Assembly: GCF_030161615.1 (NCBI RefSeq)
Contig: NZ_BSUN01000001.1
Location: 1,302,001-1,366,000 of the forward strand
Origin: Demequina litorisediminis
Lineage (GTDB): Bacteria; Actinomycetota; Actinomycetes; Actinomycetales; Demequinaceae
Direction: 5' to 3'
DNA: 64,000 nucleotides
Part shown: positions 42,383-52,116 of the stretch, one piece after another
How positions within the stretch are numbered: position 1 is the first letter of the stretch
Layout of the letters: every line of letters starts with the position of its first letter
The notes under the pieces: generated by a model
What the model was told of the DNA's origin: nothing
Databases searched by the model: none
The model's input: the letters and a program-made list of their open reading frames with translations, nothing else
Made by a program: the position numbers and the translations under genes

Positions 42383-42416
42383 GGCCGCCCCGCCCAGGTG
42401 CGTGGGCGGGGCGGCC
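42383..42416 (-). terminator. Terminator after flagellin
   Basis: Perfect 14-bp inverted repeat (GGCCGCCCCGCCCA / TGGGCGGGGCGGCC), 6-nt loop, 8 bp after the flagellin stop; on minus it runs into a T/C-rich stretch. Confidence 0.75.
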
Positions 42417-42423
42417 TGACCTA

Positions 42424-43558
42424 CTAGCGCAGGAGCGAGAGGACGCCCTGGGGGATCTGGTTCGCCTGCGCGAGCATCGCGGTACCGGCCTGCGACAGGA
42501 TCTGCGCACGGGTGAACGAGACCATCTCGGACGCCATGTCGGTGTCGCGGATGCGCGACTCGGAGGCCGAAAGGTTCTCGATCGCCACGTTCACGTTCTT
42601 GATCGTGTGCTCGAAGCGGTTCTGCACGGCACCGAGCCTCGGCACGCGCGGTCGAGACCGTCTCGATCTGGGTGTCGATCAGGTTGATGGCAGCCTGAGC
42701 GCCACCGGCCGACGTGAAGTCAAGGCCACCGGTGATCGCGGTGGCCGTGCCCACACCGGTACCTGCCGCAGCAGCGGTAGCAGCGGTACCACCGGTGACG
42801 GTGCCGCCGGTCTTGGACGTCACCACCAGGCTCGTTGTCGGCGTTGACCGACGCGGCGAAGGTGTTGGCGAAGTCGGCATCGGCGTTGAGCGCCGTGGCC
42901 ACGTCGCTCACCGTGTTGTAGGTGCCTGCCGCGCCAAGCGTCACCGACACGTCGGTGGTGCCGTTGGTGAACGCCATGGCGCCGGTCACGGCGGTGGGGG
43001 TGAGCACCTCGAACGAAGCACCGGCGTTGCCGAGGTTCGTCGCGATGGCCGCCACGTTGACCGAACCAAGGTTCACGTCGATCTGCGAGTTGGTGTTGCC
43101 GTCGGCGCCCACCTGGAACTTCAGCGTGCCTGCCGAGCCGTCGAGCAGGCTTGGTGCCGTTGAAGTTGGTGGACTCCGCGATGCGGGTGAGCTCGGAGGT
43201 GAGGCTCGTGACCTCGGTGGCGATGTTGGCGCGAGCCTTGTCGTTGTTCGAGTCGTTCGCGGCCTGAACGCCAAGGTCACGCATGCGCTGCAGGATGGCG
43301 TGGACCTCGGTGAGCGCACCTTCAGCGGTCTGAACGACCGAGATGCCGTCCTGCGCGTTACGGGCGGCGACCTTGAGGCCACCGACCTGCGAGCGCAGAC
43401 CCTCAGAGATTGCGAGACCGGCAGCGTCGTCGGCCGCACGGTTGATGCGGAAGCCGCTCGAGAGCCTTCTCGAGGGACTTGCTGAGGTCGTTCTGGGTGT
43501 TGGACAGGTTGCGGTACGAGTTGACCGCAGCGATGTTCTGGTTAATCGAGAGGCTCAT
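42424..43558 (-). CDS. fliC: Flagellin
   Basis: About 377 aa. Conserved D0/D1 ends: [18 protein letters not shown] and [21 protein letters not shown], with a Thr/Ala/Gly-rich outer domain of about 120 residues. AGCT sites near 43467, 43148, 42832 and 42637; GAGCTC at 43190 is intact. The leader carries a sigma28-type promoter and CsrA-like sites, and a terminator follows. No second flagellin gene in the window. Confidence 0.95.
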
Positions 43559-43564
43559 GGTGGT

Positions 43565-43573
43565 TCCGTCCTT
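43565..43573 (-). promoter_or_regulatory. csrA site: Overlapping ANGGA sites at the flagellin ribosome site
   Basis: On minus AAGGACGGA, which contains AAGGA and ACGGA, 7-15 bases before the ATG and thus covering the Shine-Dalgarno. With the upstream hairpin this resembles the two-site CsrA arrangement known in the flagellin leader of Bacillus. Confidence 0.5.
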
Positions 43574-43602
43574 GAGTCGGTGAGGGCCAATGGCCCTTGG
43601 CT

Positions 43603-43614
43603 CCCATCCGTGGG
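43603..43614 (-). promoter_or_regulatory. csrA site: Candidate CsrA-binding hairpin, flagellin leader
   Basis: CCCACGGATGGG on minus: stem CCCA/TGGG, loop CGGA, identical to the flbD leader copy; about 45 bases upstream of the ATG, inside the predicted transcript. Confidence 0.5.
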
Positions 43615-43625
43615 TGCCGCATCCC

Positions 43626-43652
43626 CCATCGGACGCGCGACCCGGGTGTTAA
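43626..43652 (-). promoter_or_regulatory. Sigma28-type promoter for flagellin
   Basis: On minus: TTAA (43652-43649), 15 bp, TCCGATGG (43633-43626). The predicted leader is about 60 nt. Confidence 0.7.
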
Positions 43653-43669
43653 GGACTTCCCCAGAGGTG

Positions 43670-44545
43670 TTAGACCGCTCGACTCTCCCGCGTGGCGTAC
43701 GCGAGCGCGTCCATGGCTGGCGCCAGGGCCGCGGCGCCGCGCGCCTCAGCGATGCGCGCCGCGATCGACACCTGGTACTGCTGACGCCGCCGCACGGCCA
43801 CGCCGGCGGTGGTGTCGAGCACCGGGGCCGCATCGGACTCGAGATTCGCGTCGAGTCCCTCGCGCAGCAACGCGAGAGCCTCGGTACGGAGCCTGGCTGA
43901 TGCGCGAGCGCGTCACTCCCATCTCCTCCGCGAGGTCCACGACCGGCTTCTCGTGCAAGAACAGGCTGCTCGATGACGTGGCGGAGCTTCTCGGGCAGCG
44001 CCGTGACCGCAGTCGACAGGTACTCCAGCATCTCGCCGCCGAGGACGGCATCGAGAGGTCCGGTCGCGGTGTCGGTCACCATGTCGGCCACCGCGCCCTC
44101 GTAGGCGTCCATCGACAGTACGCGGGCATGGTGGTCCACCTTGGCGGAGGCGACCTCCGCTTCGGAGATGCCCAGGGTCCTGGCGATCTCGGTGCCGGAT
44201 GGCTGGCGGCCCAACTGGCCCGTGAGCGTCTCGGTGACGTCGGCCACGTCGCGGCTACGGCGGCGTGCGCCACGGGGCACCCAGTCCATGGACCGCAGGC
44301 TCGTCGACGAGAGCACCGCGGATGCGTAGCGACGCGTAGCGCGCGAACGGCACACCCTTGGATGCGTCGAACGCCTCAGCGGCACGCACGAGCGCCAAGG
44401 CGCCGGCCGATGCGAGCTCGGCACGCGAGACATGCGCGGGGACGCGCGCCGACATCTCGTTCACGCTGTAGCCCACCAATGGCAGGTGCTCTTCGATCAG
44501 TTGATCCCTTACACGACGCCCCTCAGCGTCTTCCCTCAGGTTCAT
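43670..44545 (-). CDS. fliA: Flagellar sigma factor FliA (sigma28/WhiG type)
   Basis: About 291 aa. Region 2: HLPLVGYSVNEMSARVPAHV and FARYASLRIRGALVDELRSMDWVPR, the sigma28 hallmark; region 3 QPSGTEIARTLGISEAEVASA; region 4 EKPVVDLAEEMGVTRSRISQL. AGCT sites near 44298, 43967 and 43886. An extra C-terminal tail of about 60 residues follows region 4. No sigma28-type box precedes it, so its own expression is driven otherwise. Confidence 0.94.
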
Positions 44546-44809
44546 GAGGATGATTATTGAGTGAGCGGAAATCCGACCGACGGTCACTTACGCCGACGGA
44601 TGTCACAAGTGCGTCACCGCTGGACCCATCACATCTCTGGATCACGGCGACAGCAGGGCATTTTGTGCGTGCTTCCCCCATATGTGCGGTGTTTACGCAA
44701 ACATTGGCTAAATCCATCTCAAAACGGAGAACGACCAGTGTCGACAATGTCACATTCCCGAAATGCCTGGCCGTCGAAAGCATTCGAGAGTCCACGATGT
44801 GCCGAGCGC
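44546..44809. other. Intergenic region between fliA and flgN
   Basis: Divergent upstream region without a gene (with 44810-44914 it spans 369 bp). Noticeably lower GC around 44640-44760. It contains TGTTTACGCAAACA (44690-44703; 5-bp arms), a possible operator. I could not place a convincing fliA promoter. Confidence 0.5.
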
Positions 44810-44836
44810 TAAACTTCCTTGACGCTCGACCGATGG
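44810..44836 (+). promoter_or_regulatory. Sigma28-type promoter for flgN-flgK-flgL-fliW
   Basis: TAAA (44810-44813), 15 bp, ACCGATGG (44829-44836): the best match to the FliA consensus in the window, 78 bp before the flgN start. Confidence 0.75.
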
Positions 44837-44914
44837 TTCTTCTGTCAACCCACGGCACCCCGGCACCTGGGCTCCACCAGGGCCGTTCGCCGTTCGCAAT
44901 CGAAGGAGCAGCCC

Positions 44915-45394
44915 ATGGATGAGCCTGTCCACGTCACTGTGGAACGAGCGGGAGCCTCCTTGAGACGTTGCTGTTCAAGTTGGAAGAACAGGAACTCGTC
45001 GTCGCACACGGGCGCACCCGCTGGGTGGGACGCGCCTCCCGCGAAGTGGAAGTAGTCCTCGAACGCATGCGTACCGCCGAGATCGGCCGCGCCATGCACG
45101 CGGAGGCGGCCGCCACCGCGCTCGGGCTGAGCGCCGATGCCTCGCTGAAGGACATCGCGGGCGCGTCCCCCGCACCGTGGGACGACCTCATGCACGCGCA
45201 CCACGCAGCGCTTTCCGAGCTCACCGCTCAGATCGCCTCGCTCGGGGTGAGCAACCACCAGCCTCCTTTCGCAGGCCCTGCAGTCGACCCAGCAGGCGCT
45301 GCTGGGCGTCGACACCGATGGCGGCACCTATGACACCACGGGTGCGGCAAGCAAGGCTGGCGACAAAGCCTTCCTGATCGATGAGGACATCTAG
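44915..45394 (+). CDS. flgN: FlgN-family chaperone
   Basis: About 158 aa helical protein upstream of flgK and flgL, whose export it would assist. ATG 44915 has GGAG upstream. Two breaks: near 44955 an AGCT site plus an extra G (repair AELLETLLFKLEEQELV) and an AGCT site near 45263 (NHQLLSQALQ). Assignment by position, size and helicity. Confidence 0.82.
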
Positions 45395-45397
45395 ACG

Positions 45398-46835
45398 ATG
45401 AGCAGGCTTTTCCGGACTCTCCACGGCGTACTCGTCGCTCGTCGCGCAGCGACAGGCGCTTGAGGTCAGCGCGCAGAACGTCGCGAACGCCAACACCGTG
45501 GGCTACACGCGCCAGCGCGCCGACCTTCAGTCCCTGTCGACGGCGAGCACCACCGCGCTGTTCTCGACGTCGTCCGGCACCGGCAACGGCGTCTCCGTGG
45601 TGGGGTTCGCCCGTCTCTCTGACCAGTTCCTCGACGCACGCATGCGCACCCAGACGGGACAGGCCGCGCACACCGATGCGCTCGCCACGACCCTCTCCCG
45701 CCTCGAGACGGTCCTCACCGAACCCAGCGACACCGGCGTGGCCGCCACCTTGCAGGAGTTCTGGGACGCGTGGCAGGACGTCTCGAACGCACCCGACTCC
45801 ACGGCGGCACGGACGGCGCTGCTGGGCACCAGCCGTGGCCTGGTGACGCAGATCGGCGACACCTACCGCTCGCTCGAGTCCCAGTGGGACCAGGCGCGAG
45901 CCGAGGCGACCGCTCTCGTCACCGAGGTGAACTCGGCTGCCAAGGGCATCGCGGAGCTCAACGCCCAGATCCGCTCCGTGCTCGCGTCCGGCGGTTCCGC
46001 CAACGAACTCATGGACCAGCGCGATCTCCTCGCGACCGAACTCGCCGCCACCGTGGGCGCCACGGTGCGTCCGCAGACCGATGGCACGCTCACGGTGATG
46101 GTGGCAGGCAACCCGCTGGTGCAGGGAGACAAGGCCACCGCGGTCCAGATCTCCGGCTCGCACGCCATGGCGGGCGCCATTGCCGAGCCCGCCCCCAGCG
46201 CCGATGCTGTGGCCCTCTCGTGGGCCGATGGCACCCCGCTGGTGCTCACCGACGGGGCGCTCGCTGGCGTGGTCACCTCGCTGCAGGGCTCCTCGCTCGG
46301 CGGCTCCATCGCGCACGCCGTCGATCAGGTCAACGCCCTCGCGGAGCACGTCGCCTCGTCCGTCAACGCGGTGCACGCCGCGGGCACCACGCTCGCCGCT
46401 CCGCCCTCGGACACCGGCGTGGACTTCTTCTCGTTCACCCCCGGCGTGGCGTCGGCGCTCGGCCTGACGGTCGCCATCACCGATCCCGACCACGTGGCCG
46501 CAGGCAACGGCGTGGGCGGCGCGCTCGACGGCTCGGTCGCGGACGCCATTTCGCAAATTGGCGCCACGGCGACGGGCCCCGACGCGACGTGGCGCGCGTT
46601 CATCGTCGACCTCGGCGTGACCTCTGCCTCGGCCAAGCGCAGCGCGCAGGTGGCCGAGAGCGCACGGGCCACCGCCGCATCGCTTCACCTCTCGAACGCC
46701 TCGGTCGACGTCGACGAGGAGATGACCAACATGCTTGCGTACCAGCGTGCCTACGAGGGCGCCGCCAGGGTCATGACCGCGATCGACGAGATGCTCGACA
46801 CCCTCATCAACCGCACCGGAGTGGTAGGAAGGTAA
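45398..46835 (+). CDS. flgK: Hook-filament junction protein FlgK
   Basis: About 478 aa. An AGCT site near 45404 hides the true start MSSFSGLSTAYSSLVAQRQ; downstream the frame is intact (EVSAQNVANANTVGYTRQR; C-terminal SVDVDEEMTNMLAYQRAYEG). GAGCTC at 45955 is intact. Five bases before flgL. Confidence 0.95.
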
Positions 46836-46839
46836 GGCC

Positions 46840-47740
46840 ATGATCTCCCGCGTCACCCAACAGACTGTCCGCACCTCCACGCTCGCCAATCTTCAGGGGA
46901 ACCTGCGCACGATGGCCGACCTCCAGGCGCGCCTGTCCTCGGGCAAGAACATCTCCAAGGCGTCCGACGACCCAAGCGCGACCGGCCGCACCATGAGCCT
47001 GCGCGCGGACTACGCCGCCGCCACCCAGGCCAAGCGCAACGCGGACGACGGCGTCACGTGGCTGTCGCAGACCGACACTCGCTGCAGACCACCCTGTCGG
47101 TGCTTCGCCGTGCACGCGACCTCACCGTGCAGGGCGCCAACAGCGGAGTCGTGAACGGCGTGTCGGCCGAGGCGATCGCCACGGAGCCTCGAGGGACTGC
47201 GGGACACGCTGCTGGACGTCGCGAACACCACGCTGAACGGCCGCCAGATCTTCGCCGGCACCTCGGCGGGAGGCACCACGTTCACGGACGCCAGCGGCAC
47301 CCCGCCCTACGCCTGGCAAGGCACGGCGGCCGGAAGCGTCGACCGTCGCATCGGCGCCGACGCGACCGTGAGGGTCGACACCAACGGCGAGCAGGTGTTC
47401 GGCGAGGGCGACGAGTCCGTCTTCGCTCTCCTCGACTCGATCGCGGCGGATCTGCGCAACGGCGTTCCCGTCTCGACGCGGCTGAACGAGATCGACGACC
47501 GGATGAACACCATGCTCGCCGCGGCCACCGATGTCGGTGTCCGCATGAAGCAGGTCACGGACGTGCAGTCCAGCCTCGCGTTGCGGCTCCAGGACCTCTC
47601 CTCCGCCATCTCCGGCATCGAGGACATCGACCTCGCCCAGACCGTCATGGAGCCTGCAGATGCAGGAAGTCGCCTACCAGGGCGCCCTCGGCGCCACGGC
47701 CCGCGTGCTGCAGCCGAGTCTCATGGACTTCCTGCGATGA
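46840..47740 (+). CDS. flgL: Hook-filament junction protein FlgL
   Basis: About 299 aa. N-terminus RVTQQTVRTSTLANLQGNL and LSSGKNISKASDDPS are FlgL-like; C-terminal YQGALGATARVLQPSLMDFL. AGCT sites near 47071 (G lost: GACAGCTCG read as GACACTCG), 47187 and 47654. Overlaps fliW by ATGA. Confidence 0.94.
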
Positions 47741-48170
47741 GCGTCATGGTGGCGCTCGACGGCGCCCAGCACTCGGTCTGCCAGGCTTCCCGACGACGTC
47801 ACGTTCGTCACGCCGCCGCCGGGATTGGGCGCGCACGTGGACTTCCACGTCACTGCGCTCGACGACCAGGGCTTCATGGTGACGCTGCGCGCCGCGGAGG
47901 ACCCCCAGTTGCGCCTCTTTGCCGTCTCCCCGGCCGTTCTTTCCCGACTACGCACCCACCTTGTCCGACGAGCAGCGCGAGAGCATCGGCGTGGAGGATC
48001 TCGCCGATGCCCTGGTGCTCACCGTCGTGACGCGCACGGCACAGGGCGAGTTCTCCGCCAACCTGCTCGCGCCCATCGTGGTCAACCTACGTTCCGGTGC
48101 CGCGGTCCAGGCCGTGCTTGACGAGGACTGGCCACTGCGAGCACCGCTCGGAAGCCAACCGTCGGCGTGA
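47737..48170 (+). CDS. fliW: Flagellar assembly factor FliW (CsrA antagonist)
   Basis: About 144 aa. Conserved FPDYAPTLSDEQRESIG and NLLAPIVVNLRSG segments. One AGCT site near 47788 (VCQLPDDVTF) and a separate one-base loss near 47937 before FPDYAP. FliW binds free CsrA and is itself displaced by flagellin; csrA is at 19558. Confidence 0.92.
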
Positions 48171-48226
48171 CGGCACGGGACCCGCAGTCCCCGAGGGGAT
48201 CGCGGTGGCCCTATACGATTCCAGGT

Positions 48227-48934
48227 ATGGGAGTCCTGGATCGCTTCGAGAAGCGCGTCGAGAACGCCGTGCAGGGAGCCTTCGCGCGGACCTTCAAGTC
48301 CGGCGTCAAGCCTGTCGAGATCGCCTCGGCCGTGCGGCGTGAGTGCGATGCGCGTGCCGCCGCCGTCGACCGCAACCGTACGGTCGCGCCAAATGAGTAT
48401 GCGATCGCGCTCAGCGCGACGGATCACGAGGCCATCTCCCAGTGGGGCGATGAGGCGCTCGCGCACGAGATCGAAGAGGCGCTGCGCGACCACGCGCGTC
48501 ACCAGCGCTACTCGTTCGTGGGCGCGGTGAAGGTCGAGTTCGAGGAGGACGAGTCGCTCGCGACCGGCCGCCTCGCCGTCACCAGTCGGTCCACCCGCGG
48601 ACCGGTAGCGCCCGCCACCGAGCGCGACGACCGCTCGCGCTACCCCCTCATCGACATCGACGGCCAGCGCTATCACCTCACCGGCGAGATGACCGTGATC
48701 GGACGCGGGTCGGAATCGGACATCGTGCTGGACGACACGGGCGTGTCACGCCAGCACTGCCGCTTCGAGATCACCGAGCACGGCACGATCCTCACGGATT
48801 TGGGCTCCACCAATGGCACCATGGTCGAGGACCAGCGCGTCAGCGAGGTCACGTTGCTCGACGGCAACGCGATCACGGTAGGCCGCACCACCATCATGTA
48901 CTGGGACGCGGTCCCTGCCGAAGAGGACAGTTGA
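48227..48934 (+). CDS. fhaA: FHA-domain protein FhaA
   Basis: 235 aa, intact. Actinobacterial FhaA N-terminal domain (MGVLDRFEKRVENAVQGAFART), linker, C-terminal FHA domain (MTVIGRGSESDIVLDD, VSRQHCRF, LGSTNGTMV) that binds phospho-Thr of PknB-type substrates. A possible -10 TATACGAT lies 9 bases upstream of the ATG. First gene of the fha-pstP-ftsW-pbpA-pknAB run. Confidence 0.95.
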   Translation: MGVLDRFEKRVENAVQGAFARTFKSGVKPVEIASAVRRECDARAAAVDRNRTVAPNEYAIALSATDHEAISQWGDEALAHEIEEALRDHARHQRYSFVGAVKVEFEEDESLATGRLAVTSRSTRGPVAPATERDDRSRYPLIDIDGQRYHLTGEMTVIGRGSESDIVLDDTGVSRQHCRFEITEHGTILTDLGSTNGTMVEDQRVSEVTLLDGNAITVGRTTIMYWDAVPAEEDS

Positions 48935-48938
48935 TTCG

Positions 48939-49462
48939 ATGAGCGAGATCTCGATCACCCTCCTGCGCTTCGGGTTCCTCATCCTGCTGTGGGCCCTGGT
49001 GCTGGCGGCGATCGGAGTACTGCGCGCGGACCTGTACGGCACGCGCGTGACCTCGCGCGGCCGTGGCCGCAACGCTCGCCCCAAGCCCGATGCCCGCACC
49101 AACAAGGTGGCGGCACCCTCGCGCGCGGGGACGGGTGTGCGCGCGGGTGCGGTCTCGGCGACCAAGAGGCTCCGCGGGTCACCTCGCCGTCACGTCCGGC
49201 CCCCTCAAGGGCACCGTGATCCCGTTGGGTTCGGCGCCCATCCTCATCGGCCGTTCACCCACCTGCACCCTCGTCATCGATGACGACTACTGCTCCGCCA
49301 AGCACTGCCGGATCTTCCCCGAAGGCGACCAGTGGCGGGTGGAGGACCTGGGTTCGACCAACGGCACATACCTCGACAACCAGCGCGTCGGTGACCCGAT
49401 GCCATTCAAGCGAGGCGACCACCTGCGCCTGGGCGCGACCACGCTCGAGCCGAGGAGCCTGA
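48939..49462 (+). CDS. fhaB: FHA-domain protein FhaB (FipA)
   Basis: About 174 aa. N-terminal TM helix (FGFLILLWALVLAAIGVL), basic linker, FHA domain (APILIGRSPTCTLVIDDDY, SAKHCRIF, LGSTNGTYLDN). AGCT sites near 49170 (TKSSAGHLAV) and 49459. The second turns AGC-TGA into AGC-CTG and so removes the stop, making a false fusion with pstP. Confidence 0.94.
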
Positions 49463-49464
49463 GC

Positions 49465-50779
49465 GTGTTCCTTTCCCTCCACTTCGCCGCGCGCTCCGAC
49501 GTGGGGCTGGTGCGCGCCAACAACCAGGACTCCGCCTTCGCCGGTCCCCACCTGCTGGTGGTCGCCGACGGTATGGGCGGCGCCGCGGGAGGCGACATCG
49601 CATCCTCGATCGCGGTGGGGCGCCTGGCGGCGCTCGACGGCGAGTCTCACGGCCCCGACGAGGCCCTCGACGAACTCAAGGACGCCATCGCGCAGGCGCA
49701 CGCCGAGATTGTCCAGCGCGCAGCGAACGACCCAGAGCTCTCGGGCCTTGGCACCACGGTGACGGCCCTCCTGCGCGCTGGCTCCACGCTGTCGATGGCG
49801 CACATCGGCGACTCGCGCGCCTACCTGCTGCGCGACGGCGCGCTCGACCAGGTCACCACCGACCACAACTTTGTGCAGCACCTGGTGGACACCGGTCGCC
49901 TCAGTGCGGCCGATGCCGAGAACCACCCCAAGCGGTCGATGCTGCTGCGCGTCCTCGGCGATGTCGATGCGGACGTTCCCGTGGACATCTCGGTGCGCGA
50001 GACGCGCCCAGGCGACCGCTGGATGCTGTGCTCCGACGGCCTGTCCGGCGTCGTGAGCCGCGACACGATCGCGCAGACCCTTGCCGACGTCTCCGACCCC
50101 GGCGACTGCGCCGACGCCCTCGTGGGGCTTGCCCTCGCGGCAGGCGCGCCCGACAACGTGACGTGCATCGTCGCGGACGTAGTCGACATCGATGCGCAAG
50201 CGGACGGCATCGGCCCGTCCTCCACGTCGCAGATCGTGGGTGCCGCCGCCACGGACCGCCACCGACCCACCGCTGGCGGCTCCTCCGCCGCCGGGCGCGC
50301 CGCACGGCTCCAGCAGCAGTCGGCCCGCGTCGAGGACGATGACGATGACGCCCGCAGGCTCCGGCACCTGGGCAAAGGTCAAGCCATGGGTGCTGCCACT
50401 GATCGCGCTGCTGGTGGTCGCTGGCGCCGCGTGGGGCGCGTACCGCTGGACCCAGACGCAGTACTACGTGGGCTCCGACGGTATCGATGTCGCCATTTAC
50501 CAGGGAATTCCGCAGGATCTGCCGTTCATTCAGTTGGAGACGTTGATCGAGGACACGGGCATCCCCGTCGCCACCCTCGAGCCGTACCAGCAGCAACGCA
50601 TCGAGGACACGATCCGTGCGGGCAGCCTCGAGGAGGCGCGCGAGATCGTGGAGTCCCTCACGGTCGACATCCCCGAGCCGACGCCCGAGCCGACGCCGGA
50701 GCCCACGTCCAGCCCGTCCGCGAGCGCCTCCACGGCGGCCCCCAGCCCCGAGGCGTCCGCCTCCGGGAGGGACGGCTAG
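49465..50779 (+). CDS. pstP: PP2C-type serine/threonine phosphatase PstP
   Basis: About 438 aa. PP2C domain: ARSDVGLVRANNQDSAF, VVADGMGGAAGGDIAS, AHIGDSRAYLLRDG, LCSDGLSGVV, APDNVTCIV; then a linker, a TM helix (VLPLIALLVVAGAAWGAY) and an external Pro/Ser/Thr-rich tail. GTG 49465 with GAGGAG upstream is the likely start. One AGCT site near 50355 (RSSGTWAKVK). Reverses PknA/PknB phosphorylation. Confidence 0.94.
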
Positions 50780-52116
50780 GTGGCGACCGTCGCAGAGGTC
50801 ACGGTCCGCTCGGGCCGCACGCGCGAGCCTGGCTCTGCTGGGCCTGGCGTGGGTGATCATCGTGCTCGCGATCGCCCAGGTCGACTATCACGCTGACTTC
50901 CTCGACATCCCCACCATGGCGGCCTACGGCGCCGGGATCGCGGTGCTCATGCTCGCGGCGCATGTCACGCTGAGGCGCGTCGCGCCTCACGCGGACCCCG
51001 TGCTGCTGCCCGCCGTGTTCACCCTCAACGGCGTCGGCATCGCCGAGATTCGCCGCATCGACTACGCCGAGGACACGTCGTTCGGCACGCAGCAGATGAT
51101 CTGGGCGGTGCTCGGCGTCGCGGTGATGATCGGTGTCCTGCTGGTGCTCCGCGACCACCGCAAGGCTTCGCCGCTACACGTACACCGCGGGCATCGTGGG
51201 CCTGGTGCTGTACCTGCTGCCGCTGGTGCCGGGCCTTGGCATCACGGTCAACGGCGCACGCATCTGGATCTCGATCGGCGGCAACTCGCTGCAGCCGGGC
51301 GAGTTCGCCAAAATCGCCCTCGTCATCTTCTTCGCCGGCTACCTGGTGACCAACCGCGACACCCTCGCCCTGGCGGGCCCCAAGGTGCTGGGACTGCGCT
51401 TCCCGCGCGTGCGCGACATGGGCCCGCTGCTCATCGTGTGGGCGGCCGCGATGCTGATCATGGTCTACGAGCGTGACCTGGGCGCCTCGCTGCTGTTCTT
51501 CTCCATCTTCCTCGGCATGCTCTACGTCGCCACGCAGCGCTTCAGCCTGGGTCGCCATCGGCATGAGCCTCTTCTTTGTGGGTGGTGCCTTCGCGGCCCT
51601 CACCGTGCCGCACGTGCGCGGCCGCTTCAACGCCTGGCTCAATGCCCTTGACGCCGAGGTCTACTCGTCGGGCACGTCGGAGCAGGCTGGTGCGTGGCCT
51701 GTTCGGCATGGCGTCGGGAGGCCTGTTCGGCACGGGGCTGGGCCAGGGGCGGCCCGATCTGGTGCCGTATGCCGAGTCCGACTTCATCATCGCTTCGCTC
51801 GGCGAGGAGTTGGGCCTCACGGGCCTCATGGCCATCCTCACGCTCTACATCATCGTGGTGCAGCGCGCGTTTAGGACGTCCATCGGGGTCCGCGACGGCT
51901 TCGGCAAGCCTGCTTGCGGCGGGCCTGGGGACCTCGATCGCGATGCAGGTGTTCATCGTGGTCGGCGGCGTCACGCGCGTCATCCCCCTCACGGGGCTCA
52001 CGGCACCCTTCCTCGCCTACGGAGGCTCCTCCCTGCTCGCCAACTGGCTCGTCATTGCCCTACTCCTGCGCGTCTCCGATCAGGCGCGCAGGTCGACGGA
52101 GGCGGTGAGCGCATGA
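50780..52116 (+). CDS. ftsW: FtsW/RodA-family peptidoglycan polymerase
   Basis: About 444 aa SEDS protein with about ten TM helices; GTG start directly after pstP (TAG-GTG). Signatures: [69 protein letters not shown] sites near 50829, 51168, 51547, 51687 and 51907. Pairs with the next gene product. Orthologues at this locus are named RodA or FtsW; sequence alone does not decide. Confidence 0.93.

Noticed and set aside
4194..48170. Large-scale pseudogenisation of the flagellar and chemotaxis genes
   Set aside because: Apart from the stereotyped indels the proteins are well conserved, stops overlap starts properly after repair, and essential cell-wall genes show the same breaks.
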